This document shows, piece by piece, positions 35,501 through 43,192 of a DNA stretch of 64,000 nt. Source of the DNA: Chitinophaga chungangae. GTDB lineage: Bacteria; Bacteroidota; Bacteroidia; Chitinophagales; Chitinophagaceae. The translations under genes were made by a program, and so were the position numbers. The notes beneath the pieces are model-generated. The model made no database searches and was not told the DNA's origin. It saw only the letters and a list, made by a program, of their open reading frames with translations. Position 1 is the first letter of the stretch; the number at the start of each line of letters is the position of its first letter. Where the stretch lies: the NCBI RefSeq assembly GCF_017742215.1, contig NZ_JAGHKP010000004.1, positions 682,001-746,000 on the forward strand, written 5' to 3'.

Positions 35501-35661
35501 AAGCGAACATCAGCAAGCTGACATTATTCGCCAACCTGCAGAACTTCTTTACGTTCTCCGAATACAAAGATTCCGACCCTGAAAGGAACATTACGCTGGA
35601 TACCCTGTACGATTATCCGCTTCTGAAAACCATCAGCTTCGGCCTCAATGTAATTTTCTAA
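32581..35661 (+). CDS. SusC/RagA-type TonB-linked outer membrane protein
   Basis: The protein has 1026 residues from ATG 32581; ATG 32608 (MKKIRQSGGQK) gives a more usual signal peptide and may be the true start. The domains are a signal sequence ending LMAQQ, a carboxypeptidase-regulatory-like domain (SGKVTTTAGEALPGATVRLK), and the TonB-box-like EVVVVGYGTQKK. The plug has ATIRIRGVGTTNNANPLVLV and ITVLKDASAAIYGSRAANG, and the barrel ends in SFGLNVIF. There is no STN domain. SusD follows 19 bases later. A beta-propeller-like secreted protein gene lies after SusD. The substrate is not evident, as no glycoside hydrolase is encoded in the operon. Confidence 0.95.
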   Translation: MFLDKKMNSMKKIRQSGGQKILSPMLMLFILLFAGGFQPLMAQQASVSGKVTTTAGEALPGATVRLKGTNTGAAADADGRYKISVSEASAVLVFTFSGYATQEVQVAGRSVVDIIMQESQTGLNEVVVVGYGTQKKVNLTGALSVLDMKTKENTPITNASQALHGVSGLWVNQAGSRPGADNATIRIRGVGTTNNANPLVLVNGIEYDFNEINPNDIESITVLKDASAAIYGSRAANGVVLVTTKTGKEGKTKVTYNFSYGIQSPTMMPDVVWDPIEYMQLKNQALRNEGKTVVDYTDQQIQQYKDGMANNPYAYPNIDWFDLVMDKGKLMQHHVQVSGGNEKVLYSLALGYMDQNGILINNDQAQRYSIDLNLSAKVTDRLRVGGNIIGNYRKSVEPADGTASYFGSLMRVLPIFTPYVEDGRYGNVVFRTPGRNAIENPMKLVKEGYRKPEAQRLFAKVFADYQLPFNIKYNVNLGVDKLDNYDRRFNNRVNTYEPLTLTAMTYGQTVAYNNSASNRNLSFFQTLSWDKTIAGKHNFSVMGGTSYNSFDVSNFSASIENVAGNSLSAINAGSLNPAVTGAITTDRLASYFGRANYSFNEKYLLEAVFRYDGSSRFARGNRWGFFPGISAGWRIDQENFFNMKNIDLLKLRASYGKLGNQAVPLYSYQNVVELGGDYSFVNTIQPGAAVESYNDPTIHWETTATYNLGLDVSAFNGKLTAEADVFKRRTSDILRQVNISAQVGNLNGPQRNIGVVDNTGFELNLGHRNRISDFTYELLGSVSYVKNEVVDLNGETVISGRRILKEGYPIDAYYVLQADGIYQSQDEIDKSATVSSAVKPGYLKYKNMNGDDVINGDDRIVTGSSIPKWTYSFGINLGYKRFSLNTYFQGVQGLTIYPTANLAYPVNNGAGLTKEWATDSWKPGNRGARLPILTTPQGASENYQNSTFWFRSGNYLRVQNVQLNYSVPESVLSKANISKLTLFANLQNFFTFSEYKDSDPERNITLDTLYDYPLLKTISFGLNVIF

Positions 35662-35680
35662 ACCTAATTCTGACGACTGT

Positions 35681-37231
35681 ATGAAAAAGATATTTTGTGT
35701 TATGATGGCCGGCGTGCTGTTTGCCAGCTGCGGGAACGACATCCTTGATTCCGCGCCGAGCGACCGCTACACGGAAGCCACCTTCTGGACAACGGAAGCC
35801 AATGCCAATATGGGCTTGACGGGCTGTTACAACATGCTTCGCGCGGAAGGCGTCTTTGGCGGCACCGCTACGCCGTTGTGGGAAGAAACCGCCACGCCCA
35901 ACGCTTACAATTACGACAACTCCGGCGGCTGGAACGTGATTGCGGCCGGTACGCAGACCGGTTCCAACTCCGGCATCGTTACTTCCCGCTGGGCGCATGC
36001 CTACGAAGGCATTGGCCGCTGTAATACGCTGCTGGCGAAGATCGGCGGGGTGCCTATGGACGAAAAGCTGAAAGACCGCATGAAAGCTGAAGCCACATTC
36101 CTGCGCGCGCTGTATTATGCCCTGCTTGAAATGTACTATGGCGGCGTGCCGCTGATCCTGGACCAGCCGGACCCCGTTACGCAGGCCAGCCTGCCGAGGA
36201 ACACACGCGAGGAAATAGTGGCCCAGGTATTGAAAGACCTGGACGCCGCCGCCGCGGTGCTGCCTCTGAAATACACCGGCGCCAATATCGGCCGCGCTAC
36301 GAAAGGCGCCGCGCTGGCGCTGAAAGCACGTGTGCTGCTGTTTGAGGCAAGCCCGCTGATCAACACCACCGGCGACAAAAACAAATGGAAACTCGCCGCC
36401 GACGCCGCCAAAGCCGTGATGGACCTGCCCGGCACCGGTTATGACCTGTTCGGCGACTACCGCAGCCTGTTTCTCCCCGCGAACGACAACAGCATCGAAT
36501 CCGTATTCGACGTGCAGTTCACCGCTCCCACGCAAGGCAGCTCTTACGATCTCATCGGCCGCCAATACAATACCAACGCGCCTGTGCAGGATATTGTATA
36601 CGCGTACCAGATGAAAGACGGCCTGCCGCAGGCGCAGTCTCCGTACTACGATCCCGCCAAACCGTACGACAACCGCGACCCGCGCATGTACGCCACCATC
36701 GTATATCCCGGCGACCAGTTCCAGGGTGAGCTGGTAACGCCTTCCAGGTTCGTGGTAACCGGTTACGGCACAAAAAAATATACCATCTACGACAAGGAGG
36801 CCAATCCGAATAACCTCACGGGCGGCCGTTCGGAGATCAACTACATGGTGATCCGTTTTGCGGACGTGCTGCTGATGTACGCCGAAGCACAGAACGAAGT
36901 GCTGGCCGTGCCGGACGATAATGTGCGCGAAGCCGTGAACAGGGTGAGAAGAAGGGCGAAAATGCCGGAGATCGAAGCTGGCAAAACGCAGGACCAGATG
37001 CGCGCGGTTATCCGCCAGGAGAGAAGGATAGAACTGGCTTTCGAAGGATTTTATTATACCGACATCCGCCGCTGGAAGATCGCGGAAACCGTGAACAAAG
37101 GGCCGATCCTCACCTGGGACAACAAACCCATCATGACCCGCACCTTCGATCCGAAAAGAGATTACTGGTGGCCGATCCCTGACGTTCAGCGCGACAGGAA
37201 CCCCAACCTCGGGAAAAATCCGGGTTATTAG
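35681..37231 (+). CDS. SusD/RagB-family nutrient-binding outer membrane lipoprotein
   Basis: The 516-residue protein begins with a lipoprotein signal and the lipobox LFASC, so Cys16 or so is acylated. The N-terminal half has the SusD helical repeats (YTEATFWTTEANANMGLTGC and KAEATFLRALYYALLEMYYG). The C-terminus carries EINYMVIRFADVLLMYAEAQ, then QERRIELAFEGFYYTDIRRW and a final WWPIPDVQRDRNPNL, all typical of the family. It is 19 bases downstream of its SusC partner. It would form the surface lid of the importer. A hairpin lies just after its stop, and the propeller-like gene at 37347 follows. Confidence 0.95.
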   Translation: MKKIFCVMMAGVLFASCGNDILDSAPSDRYTEATFWTTEANANMGLTGCYNMLRAEGVFGGTATPLWEETATPNAYNYDNSGGWNVIAAGTQTGSNSGIVTSRWAHAYEGIGRCNTLLAKIGGVPMDEKLKDRMKAEATFLRALYYALLEMYYGGVPLILDQPDPVTQASLPRNTREEIVAQVLKDLDAAAAVLPLKYTGANIGRATKGAALALKARVLLFEASPLINTTGDKNKWKLAADAAKAVMDLPGTGYDLFGDYRSLFLPANDNSIESVFDVQFTAPTQGSSYDLIGRQYNTNAPVQDIVYAYQMKDGLPQAQSPYYDPAKPYDNRDPRMYATIVYPGDQFQGELVTPSRFVVTGYGTKKYTIYDKEANPNNLTGGRSEINYMVIRFADVLLMYAEAQNEVLAVPDDNVREAVNRVRRRAKMPEIEAGKTQDQMRAVIRQERRIELAFEGFYYTDIRRWKIAETVNKGPILTWDNKPIMTRTFDPKRDYWWPIPDVQRDRNPNLGKNPGY

Positions 37232-37238
37232 CCGCGAA

Positions 37239-37274
37239 GAATGGCCGGGCATGAACGATCGTGCCCGGCCATTC
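37239..37274 (+). other. Hairpin after SusD, without T run
   Basis: GAATGGCCGGGCA (37239-37251) pairs perfectly with TGCCCGGCCATTC (37262-37274) around a 10-base loop. No T run follows, so this is either a weak terminator or a processing/stabilising stem in the operon mRNA before the propeller-like gene. Confidence 0.55.
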
Positions 37275-37346
37275 GTGTAAAAGAGCCGGGAAAACGAAGG
37301 AGGGGATATTATATTTAAGCGGCCAAAGGCCGATAAAATAAGCACT

Positions 37347-38228
37347 ATGAGATTCAAAAACATGTACTGCCTTTGCGGGATGCTACTCTTTATGACCGCC
37401 GTAAACGCGCAATCCGCCAAAAAATTCCTCGTATGCGGAGACAGCAAAGTATTGCTGGTGGACTATAATCAGTCCAAAGACAGCACTCCCGCCGTGATCT
37501 GGAGCTGGGACGCGCACGAAGCCGCCGACCTGCCGGAAAACTACCGCACAAAGATGTTCAACACCATGGACGACTGCAAAGCCATCAACGGCGGCAAACA
37601 GGTCCTCGTTTCATCGTCTTCCGGCGCCATCGCCATCGTGAACCTGGACGACAAAAAAGTGAAGTTCGTGGCCAGCGTTCCCAATTCGCATTCCATCGCC
37701 CTGCTGCCAGACAACAGGGTAGTGGCGGCCGCTTCCACCAACAAAGCCGGCAACAAACTCATGTTGTTCGACATTGCCCGGCCGGAAAAGGTGTTGTATA
37801 CAGACAGCCTGTATTCCGCACACGGCGTGGTGTGGGACGCAAAACGCAAGAGCCTTTTCGCGCTGGGTTATTCCGTGCTCCGCGAATACAAGATCGCATC
37901 GAAGGATGCGCTGAAACTGGCGAACGAATGGAAGATCCCCGGCATCGGCGGCCATGAGCTGCAGCCCGCGCCGGACGGCGAGCACCTGTTCGTTACCGAG
38001 CACGGCGGCTCGTGGGTGTTTAATATTAAAGACCGGAAGTTCAGCAAACGCGAAGGAATGCCGGATGCGGAGAATGTGAAAAGCCTGGGGCAGATCAAAG
38101 CCGGGCAATACATCTACACCATTCCCGAAGAAAGCTGGTGGACGTTCCATGTTAAATTTTCGGCCCCGGAACGCATTTTTTCGTTCCCGGATATGCATGT
38201 GTATAAAGCACGTTGGTTTACCAACTAA
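37347..38228 (+). CDS. Exported beta-propeller-like protein (DUF6528-like)
   Basis: The 293-residue protein has a signal peptide (MYCLCGMLLFMTAVNAQS). The mature part is built of repeated four-strand units with phrases such as LVCGDSKVLLVDYN, IAIVNLDDKKVKFV, LMLFDIARPEKVLY and WVFNIKDRKFSKREG, which fits a small beta-propeller. It resembles the DUF6528 family found beside SusC/SusD loci in Bacteroidota; the family name is from memory. It lies 115 bases after SusD in the same direction, and a terminator follows its stop. It may bind or process the imported ligand on the cell surface or in the periplasm. Confidence 0.7.
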   Translation: MRFKNMYCLCGMLLFMTAVNAQSAKKFLVCGDSKVLLVDYNQSKDSTPAVIWSWDAHEAADLPENYRTKMFNTMDDCKAINGGKQVLVSSSSGAIAIVNLDDKKVKFVASVPNSHSIALLPDNRVVAAASTNKAGNKLMLFDIARPEKVLYTDSLYSAHGVVWDAKRKSLFALGYSVLREYKIASKDALKLANEWKIPGIGGHELQPAPDGEHLFVTEHGGSWVFNIKDRKFSKREGMPDAENVKSLGQIKAGQYIYTIPEESWWTFHVKFSAPERIFSFPDMHVYKARWFTN

Positions 38229-38263
38229 CGGGCATGACCAATAACTGTTATTTTGTTTGCCTG

Positions 38264-38294
38264 TCCCCATCCTTAGCGGATGGGGAATTTTTTT
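38264..38294 (+). terminator. Rho-independent terminator after the propeller-like gene
   Basis: TCCCCATCC (38264-38272) pairs perfectly with GGATGGGGA (38278-38286) with a five-base loop, followed by AT and seven Ts (to 38294). It ends the SusC/SusD/propeller transcript. Confidence 0.85.
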
Positions 38295-38315
38295 GAAAAA
38301 AATCTCCCCGAACCC

Positions 38316-38348
38316 TTGACCCTTACCCTACGTCATACCCTACCTTTG
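38316..38348 (+). promoter_or_regulatory. Promoter/operator of the MerR-TipAS gene with direct repeat
   Basis: TTG (38316-38318) and TACCTTTG (38341-38348, exact TAnnTTTG) are 22 bases apart, slightly longer than usual. Elongated spacers are a trait of MerR-controlled promoters. Within the spacer, TACCCTAC occurs twice (38324-38331 and 38336-38343), a 12-base-period direct repeat that may be the MerR protein's own site. The start codon is at 38375. Confidence 0.55.
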
Positions 38349-38374
38349 TGCTGTTGAATCCAAAAATACCCGGC

Positions 38375-39130
38375 ATGGCGAATTATGCGGTTAAAAAACT
38401 GGCTGGAATGGCTGGTGTAAGCGTGCGCACCTTGCATCACTACGACAGGATCGGTTTGTTGCGGCCTTCCGTGCGCACGGAGGCGGGTTACCGGCTTTAC
38501 GGCGAAAAAGAGCTGCTGCGGCTCCAGCAGATACTTTTTTATAAGGAAATGGACTTTGAGCTGAAGACCATCGCCGAACTGCTGGACGACCCGGAATTTG
38601 ATATGGTACAGGCGCTTCAGCACCATAAAAAAAGTCTGCTGCAAAAGAAAAAGCGCATCGAAACATTGCTGGGAACGTTGGAAAAGACCATCGATCACCT
38701 CAAAAACAAACAGACCATGAAACATGAAGATCTTTATAAAGGGCTTTCCAAAGAACAGGCGCAGGCCTGGCGCAAAGAGGCCATGGAACGCTGGCCCGGA
38801 CAGGTGAAACATTCCGAGCAGCAGCTCCTCAAAATGAGCCCGGAAGCATTTGAAGAATTAAAGACCGGCTTCGGCGCCAACTGGCAGCAGCTGATGGCCA
38901 TGACGGACAATGACCCGCACAGCGCTGAAGTACAACAGCTGATCGCAGATCATTACCGTTACATCCTGCAGTTCTGGGGAAAACCGGAAGTGGCGCCGGA
39001 AGCATACAAAGGCCTCGCCGACCTGTACGTCAGCGATGAAAGGTACACGGCCGTGGAAGGCAAGCCCAACCGGGGTTTTGCGGCATTTATGCAAAAGGCG
39101 ATGTATTATTTCGCCGATCATATGGAATAA
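38375..39130 (+). CDS. MerR-family transcriptional regulator with TipAS-type ligand domain
   Basis: About 251 residues from ATG 38375 (an upstream ATG at 38348 overlaps the promoter box and is rejected). The N-terminal MerR domain has YAVKKLAGMAGVSVRTLHHY and GYRLYGEKELLRLQQILFY, followed by a dimer coiled coil (about 75-115). The C-terminal part (about 125-250) resembles the TipAS antibiotic-recognition domain (LSKEQAQAWRKEAMERWPGQ and later GLADLYVSDERYT). Such regulators activate transcription when they bind drugs. No drug-transport gene is adjacent. The promoter spacing suggests autoregulation. Confidence 0.88.
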   Translation: MANYAVKKLAGMAGVSVRTLHHYDRIGLLRPSVRTEAGYRLYGEKELLRLQQILFYKEMDFELKTIAELLDDPEFDMVQALQHHKKSLLQKKKRIETLLGTLEKTIDHLKNKQTMKHEDLYKGLSKEQAQAWRKEAMERWPGQVKHSEQQLLKMSPEAFEELKTGFGANWQQLMAMTDNDPHSAEVQQLIADHYRYILQFWGKPEVAPEAYKGLADLYVSDERYTAVEGKPNRGFAAFMQKAMYYFADHME

Positions 39131-39131
39131 C

Positions 39132-39162
39132 AAAAAGTCCCGGTGCCCGCCGGGATTTTTTT
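39132..39162. terminator. Bidirectional terminator between convergent genes
   Basis: TCCCGG (39138-39143) pairs with CCGGGA (39150-39155) around TGCCCG, with As on the left (39132-39136) and seven Ts on the right (39156-39162). The right T run overlaps the stop codon of the gene at 39161-39871. Confidence 0.75.
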
Positions 39163-39871
39163 ATGCATTGTCAGTCAACATCAAAATCGTCGTACAAATA
39201 ATGGATACTATTGGCAGCAGTGCCAACCAGGCCATTTTCCGGGTTTTGGCGTCGAGGTTTTTATTGCGTTGCACGGCGATCAGGCTCCAGATCATTACGC
39301 CCGCGAGTGCCGGGCCGCAAATGGCGGTAACCATCTTATTTCGGAAAGCGTAAAAGCAGATCATTGCGGCGGCGAACACCAGCGAAAACAACAGGTAAGT
39401 AAAAACGGTATACGCAGGTGGCGCCGTGAAGGGATAAATTTGTTGCAACCGTTGTTCCAGCGCGTCATACGATTCGATTTGCCGGTAAACGATGATCATG
39501 TCATTCCGATGTTTCCCGGTTATGACGATATTGCCGTTCCTGATCTTTGAGATACGGGAAATATCTGCGAAGGGAATATTGAGGTCGGGCAATGGGGATT
39601 GTGTGCGAACGATGAAAGTATCGCCGACCGTAAGCGAATAGGTTTCCATGTTCCTGCGATTTTTTTTAAGCCCTGCGTACATGCTGTAACCGCTCACCAA
39701 TGCCAGCAACGGCAATACATACGGCAGTGTGTCCGGTTCGCCGGTTTTTGTACTAAGGTGAACGATCACACCTGCGGCTATAATGGAAGGAATGAAAATA
39801 TAAAGCAGCCTGATGGCCGATCTCTGCTGGATTTCACGGAATCCGTCTTGTCTGATCCTGAATTGTTCCAT
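39161..39871 (-). CDS. Hypothetical membrane protein with PH-like middle domain
   Basis: About 236 residues from ATG 39871 (an ATG 36 bases upstream gives a poor leader). It has two membrane segments near the N-terminus (about 22-45 and 50-66) and two or three near the C-terminus (about 155-175, 180-200 and 212-232). Between them is a soluble, beta-rich stretch (TYSLTVGDTFIVRTQSPLPD, then IVITGKHRNDMIIVY) resembling a bacterial PH-like domain. No family is recognised beyond this. It is 35 bases downstream of the PPC-domain gene and probably in the same transcript. Confidence 0.65.
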   Translation of the reverse strand: MEQFRIRQDGFREIQQRSAIRLLYIFIPSIIAAGVIVHLSTKTGEPDTLPYVLPLLALVSGYSMYAGLKKNRRNMETYSLTVGDTFIVRTQSPLPDLNIPFADISRISKIRNGNIVITGKHRNDMIIVYRQIESYDALEQRLQQIYPFTAPPAYTVFTYLLFSLVFAAAMICFYAFRNKMVTAICGPALAGVMIWSLIAVQRNKNLDAKTRKMAWLALLPIVSIICTTILMLTDNA

Positions 39872-39906
39872 GAGGTATAGGTGATGTTTACCCCAAATTT
39901 GCAACA

Positions 39907-40416
39907 TTATTCCGACAATTGCAGCACATTCGCGCCGGGCGGGTCTTCCATTTTCCTTTCCAGTTTTTTATCGTGCACGGTGATGAGGATTTCCACGGAA
40001 CCGGTGCCAACGGTGGCGTTCAGCATATGCCCGCCCCAGGCTTTAAATTCCCTGTCCGTCACCACGCCATGCGCATGGATGGATACTTTTCCTTCCTTCC
40101 ACGCGATCGATCCGCGCATGCTGGCAAGCTCGACATTATCGAACTGTTTCGGCTCGTATTCTTTCGTTTCGAAATTAAAAAAGCCGAAACGCGCGTTCAC
40201 AAAGCCCATCCCGGCAAAATTTGCCGAAGGGATATTTTCCTTTACGGCCAGCGATTCAATTTGCGCCAGCACATCGTCTCCCTGCCGCAATACCATCAGG
40301 TAGCCGGCAGGCACTTTTATGTAACGAACAGCTGTATCCATGGCATTTTTTTGCGCAGCCGCCCGCGTTGCGAACAGCAGGCAGCAGCTGATGAGAAGAA
40401 TGTTGACCGTTTTCAT
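39907..40416 (-). CDS. Exported PPC/DUF296-domain protein
   Basis: The 169-residue protein has a signal peptide (LLISCCLLFATRAAAQ). The PPC (plants and prokaryotes conserved, DUF296) domain runs from about 35 to 160, with YLMVLRQGDDVLAQIESLA, ANFAGMGFVNARFGFF and the conserved HAHGVVTDREFKAWGGHML. In plants the domain pairs with AT-hooks, while bacterial copies stand alone with unknown role and often form trimers. An exported copy is less common. It precedes the membrane protein gene at 39161-39871 and may be co-transcribed. Confidence 0.8.
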   Translation of the reverse strand: MKTVNILLISCCLLFATRAAAQKNAMDTAVRYIKVPAGYLMVLRQGDDVLAQIESLAVKENIPSANFAGMGFVNARFGFFNFETKEYEPKQFDNVELASMRGSIAWKEGKVSIHAHGVVTDREFKAWGGHMLNATVGTGSVEILITVHDKKLERKMEDPPGANVLQLSE

Positions 40417-40465
40417 GCCGTACGGTTTTGTTCTTTTTAGCAGCGCACTTGCCGTGCCAGAAATT

Positions 40466-40903
40466 TTATTGCCTGTCGATCAACGGCAGTAGTTTGTGCT
40501 GCAGGTATTCAGACCATGCGGGCGCACAGGAATCGTAACATTCAACTTCCGGTGTCAGGCCTTCGTGGGTAAATACCAGTTGCGTTTTGCCGCTTTTTGT
40601 GGAAATGTCGAAGATCACTTTGGTGCCGATCCATTCGTCTTTTTTTTCAAGAAAGCTCAGTTCGCTGTGCGTGATCAGCCAAACCACCTTTTTGCCGGGA
40701 ATGGTTTCCACTATTTTTTGTTTCGTGTAATGAGCGCCGCCCGCCGCGCGAAAGCTGAACTCGTCGTTGAGTTTTTCCGTGCCGCCGCTGATCTCTTCGG
40801 AATAATAACCCGTCCACCAGTCGCGCACCTGGTTGATGGCCCGGAATACCTGCGCCGGCGTTTTTTCCGTTTGCAGCTTGAATGTAAAATGTGATGTTGC
40901 CAT
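40466..40903 (-). CDS. SRPBCC (START/AHSA1-like) domain protein
   Basis: The 145-residue soluble protein follows the SRPBCC fold pattern: an opening strand and helix (FTFKLQTEKTPAQVFRAINQ), WWTGYYSEEISGG, then strands TKQKIVETIPGKKVVWLIT and TQLVFTHEGLTPEVECYDSC, and a final long helix (WSEYLQHKLLPLI). Such proteins bind hydrophobic ligands or act in stress. It is upstream of the PPC gene on the same strand, with a 49-base gap. Ligand unknown. Confidence 0.83.
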   Translation of the reverse strand: MATSHFTFKLQTEKTPAQVFRAINQVRDWWTGYYSEEISGGTEKLNDEFSFRAAGGAHYTKQKIVETIPGKKVVWLITHSELSFLEKKDEWIGTKVIFDISTKSGKTQLVFTHEGLTPEVECYDSCAPAWSEYLQHKLLPLIDRQ

Positions 40904-41034
40904 TTCGTTAGGTTTTAATCTTTTATAAAGGTATTTGGCCGGGGAAAAACCGCGGGGGCGTGAAATGGACTTTTAAGCGGGCGGATTCAGACAAAGCGGC
41001 CGTCAGCTTCAAACCAACAAAGAGTAGCAACGAT

Positions 41035-42036
41035 TTACAGGGAAGATCCGCGCAGGATCAGCTCGGAAGGGATCACCATATTCAGCCCCGCCGGGTCGGT
41101 ATTTTTTTTCTCGAGCAGTTTCAGCAACGCGGCCGCGGCGGCTTTGCCCATTTCGAAGGCGGGCTGGGTAACGGTGGTGAGCGACGGGTAGAGCATGGCG
41201 GCGATGCCAAGGTTGGAAAAACACACCAGTTTTACGTCCGCCGGCATATTGAGCTGCAGATCGGAGCACACCTGGTACACGAGCGTGGCGAGTTTTTCCA
41301 CGGAGGCCAGCACGCCGCAGGGCCTGTCTGGCTGCTGCAGCATTTCTTTGATAAGGGTGTAATTTTCTTCGGGGGAAGAAGAACAATAAATTTCCCGGAA
41401 AGGAAGCCCTTTTTCTTCCATCGCTTTCCGGTAACCGGCCATGCGGTCGTTGCTGATGGACAGTTTGCTGGACACGCCGAGGAAAGCGATGTTGCGGCAG
41501 CCCTGTCCGATCAGGTGCATGGTGGCTTTGTACCCGCTCTGGAAATCGTCCGTCACAATGCGGGTGGCGGGCACTTCACCGAGCGCCCTGTCAAAAAAAA
41601 CGACCGGCACCTCCTTGGCGATCAGTTCCTGGATATGGCCGCCGCTGGCGGTTTCGCTGGAGACGGACATCAGCACCCCGTCTACCCGCCCGCTCTGGAA
41701 CTCTTTCAGGATGGCCTGCTCGTTCTCGAAATTCTCGTGCGTAAGGCAGATCAGCACATGATAACCCTTTCCTTTCGCCACGCTTTCGATGCCGTTGATG
41801 GCCTGCGAAAAAAAGCTGTCTGCTACCTCCGGGATCACGATGGCGATGTTTTTGCTTTTTTTGCCCCGCAGGCTGCTCGCATAAGGATTGGGCGTATAAT
41901 TCAGTTTCGCCGCCATCTCCAGTACGCGATGTTTGGTCTCTTCGCTGATCTCGTAGCTGTCGCGCAGCGCTTTCGAGATCGTCGAAACGGAAAGGTTCAG
42001 TTCCTGTGCCAGCGCCTTGATATTGATCTGTTTCAT
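41035..42036 (-). CDS. LacI-family transcriptional regulator
   Basis: The 333-residue protein begins with a LacI helix-turn-helix (IKALAQELNLSVSTISKALR) and the hinge KLNYTPNPYASSLRGKKS. A periplasmic-binding-like sensor domain follows (IAIVIPEVADSFFSQAINGI, then GVLMSVSSE, VVFFDRAL and a C-terminal FEMGKAAAAALLKLLE). It is divergent from the myo-inositol oxygenase and symporter genes, and a LacI-type operator lies in the 155-base spacer. It is likely a repressor of that operon, relieved by inositol or a downstream metabolite such as glucuronate. The ligand is inferred from context. Confidence 0.93.
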   Translation of the reverse strand: MKQINIKALAQELNLSVSTISKALRDSYEISEETKHRVLEMAAKLNYTPNPYASSLRGKKSKNIAIVIPEVADSFFSQAINGIESVAKGKGYHVLICLTHENFENEQAILKEFQSGRVDGVLMSVSSETASGGHIQELIAKEVPVVFFDRALGEVPATRIVTDDFQSGYKATMHLIGQGCRNIAFLGVSSKLSISNDRMAGYRKAMEEKGLPFREIYCSSSPEENYTLIKEMLQQPDRPCGVLASVEKLATLVYQVCSDLQLNMPADVKLVCFSNLGIAAMLYPSLTTVTQPAFEMGKAAAAALLKLLEKKNTDPAGLNMVIPSELILRGSSL

Positions 42037-42087
42037 TGGTTGGTAAGTCCTTACGATACTAAATTAGCCCTAAATACCGGCATTTTC

Positions 42088-42103
42088 ACGAAACCGTATT
42101 CGT
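42088..42103. promoter_or_regulatory. Predicted LacI-type operator
   Basis: ACGAAACCGTATTCGT is a 16-base near-palindrome with a central CG and perfect 5-base arms (ACGAA/TTCGT), the classic LacI-family operator form. It sits between the lacI-like start (42036) and the MIOX start (42192), about 90 bases before the latter. Confidence 0.65.
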
Positions 42104-42191
42104 AAATAAAGCCGCGGCACAATATGAAAATCCTCAAAAATGACCGAAATTATACTGTTCAACTAATCAATTAATTTACAAAATACTTGCC

Positions 42192-43082
42192 ATGGCTACA
42201 CAAAATTCATCATTTACCGCTAAGGAGATTAACCCGCTCAACAGCCTGGATGAATGGGAAGACGCCGTACTGGAACGCTATCCCGACCCGGAAAGCATCG
42301 CCACCGATAAATCCACGGAAGAATACAGGAATTATGATTCCCCCCAGCGAGACACCGTCAAAGAATTTTACCGCCTCAATCACACGCATCAAACCTACGA
42401 GTTTGTTCAGCAGAAAAGGGCCGATTATTTAAAATTTGACAAAAAGGAAATGCCCGTCTGGCAGGCATTCGACTTCCTGAACCAGCTGGTGGACGATTCA
42501 GACCCGGATACCGACCTCGACCAGTTCCAGCACCTGCTGCAAACTTCCGAAGCTATCCGCCGCGACGGTCACCCCGACTGGATGGTGCTGGTAGGGCTGA
42601 TGCACGATATGGGCAAGGTGCTTTGCCTGTTCGGAGAGCCGCAATGGGCCGTTGTAGGCGATACGTTCCCCGTCGGCGTGCAATATTCCGATAAGGTGGT
42701 GTACCCCGAGTTCTTCAAAAACAATCCGGACTACAACAACCCCGAGTACCAGACGCCCACCGGCGTGTACAGCGAAGGCTGCGGGCTGCGCAACGTGAAT
42801 ATGTCCTGGGGCCACGACGAATACGTTTACCAGATGATGAAAGACCACCTGCCGGAGCAGGGGCTTTACATGCTGCGGTACCATTCGTTCTACGCCTGGC
42901 ACCGCGAAGGTGCGTACAGCCAGCTGCTAGACGATCATGACCGTGAAATGCTGCGCTGGGTGAAACTTTTTAATCCTTACGATCTCTATTCCAAAAATCC
43001 CACGCCGCCGGATTGGAAACAGTTGCGGCCTTATTATGAGGACCTGGTGGCGAAATACCTTCCTTCCACTTTAAAATTCTGA
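42192..43082 (+). CDS. Inositol oxygenase (MIOX)
   Basis: The 296-residue protein matches myo-inositol oxygenase, a di-iron enzyme that turns myo-inositol and O2 into D-glucuronate. All six expected metal ligands are visible: His114 (FQHLLQTSEAIR), His138 and Asp139 (LMHDMGK), His208 (SWGHDEYVYQ), His231 (RYHSFYAWHREGAY) and Asp264 (FNPYDLYSK). The substrate-handling segment LCLFGEPQWAVVGDTFPVG is also present. MIOX is best known in animals and plants, and bacterial copies are fewer. The gene is followed after 110 bases by a sodium:solute symporter and is divergent from a LacI regulator, forming a compact inositol uptake and oxidation unit. Confidence 0.93.
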   Translation: MATQNSSFTAKEINPLNSLDEWEDAVLERYPDPESIATDKSTEEYRNYDSPQRDTVKEFYRLNHTHQTYEFVQQKRADYLKFDKKEMPVWQAFDFLNQLVDDSDPDTDLDQFQHLLQTSEAIRRDGHPDWMVLVGLMHDMGKVLCLFGEPQWAVVGDTFPVGVQYSDKVVYPEFFKNNPDYNNPEYQTPTGVYSEGCGLRNVNMSWGHDEYVYQMMKDHLPEQGLYMLRYHSFYAWHREGAYSQLLDDHDREMLRWVKLFNPYDLYSKNPTPPDWKQLRPYYEDLVAKYLPSTLKF

Positions 43083-43192
43083 TACTTCCATAAAGTATGC
43101 TCCAACTTCAGTAATTTCCCGCAGAGTGCTGTGTGCTGAAAGGCCCCTCTGCGGGAAATCACTTTACTAACCTAACCTTTCCATTTCCACAC

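Noticed and set aside
35645..37447. 600-codon minus-strand frame opposite SusD
   Set aside because: Shadow frame of the SusD gene, with shadow-type composition and no domain.
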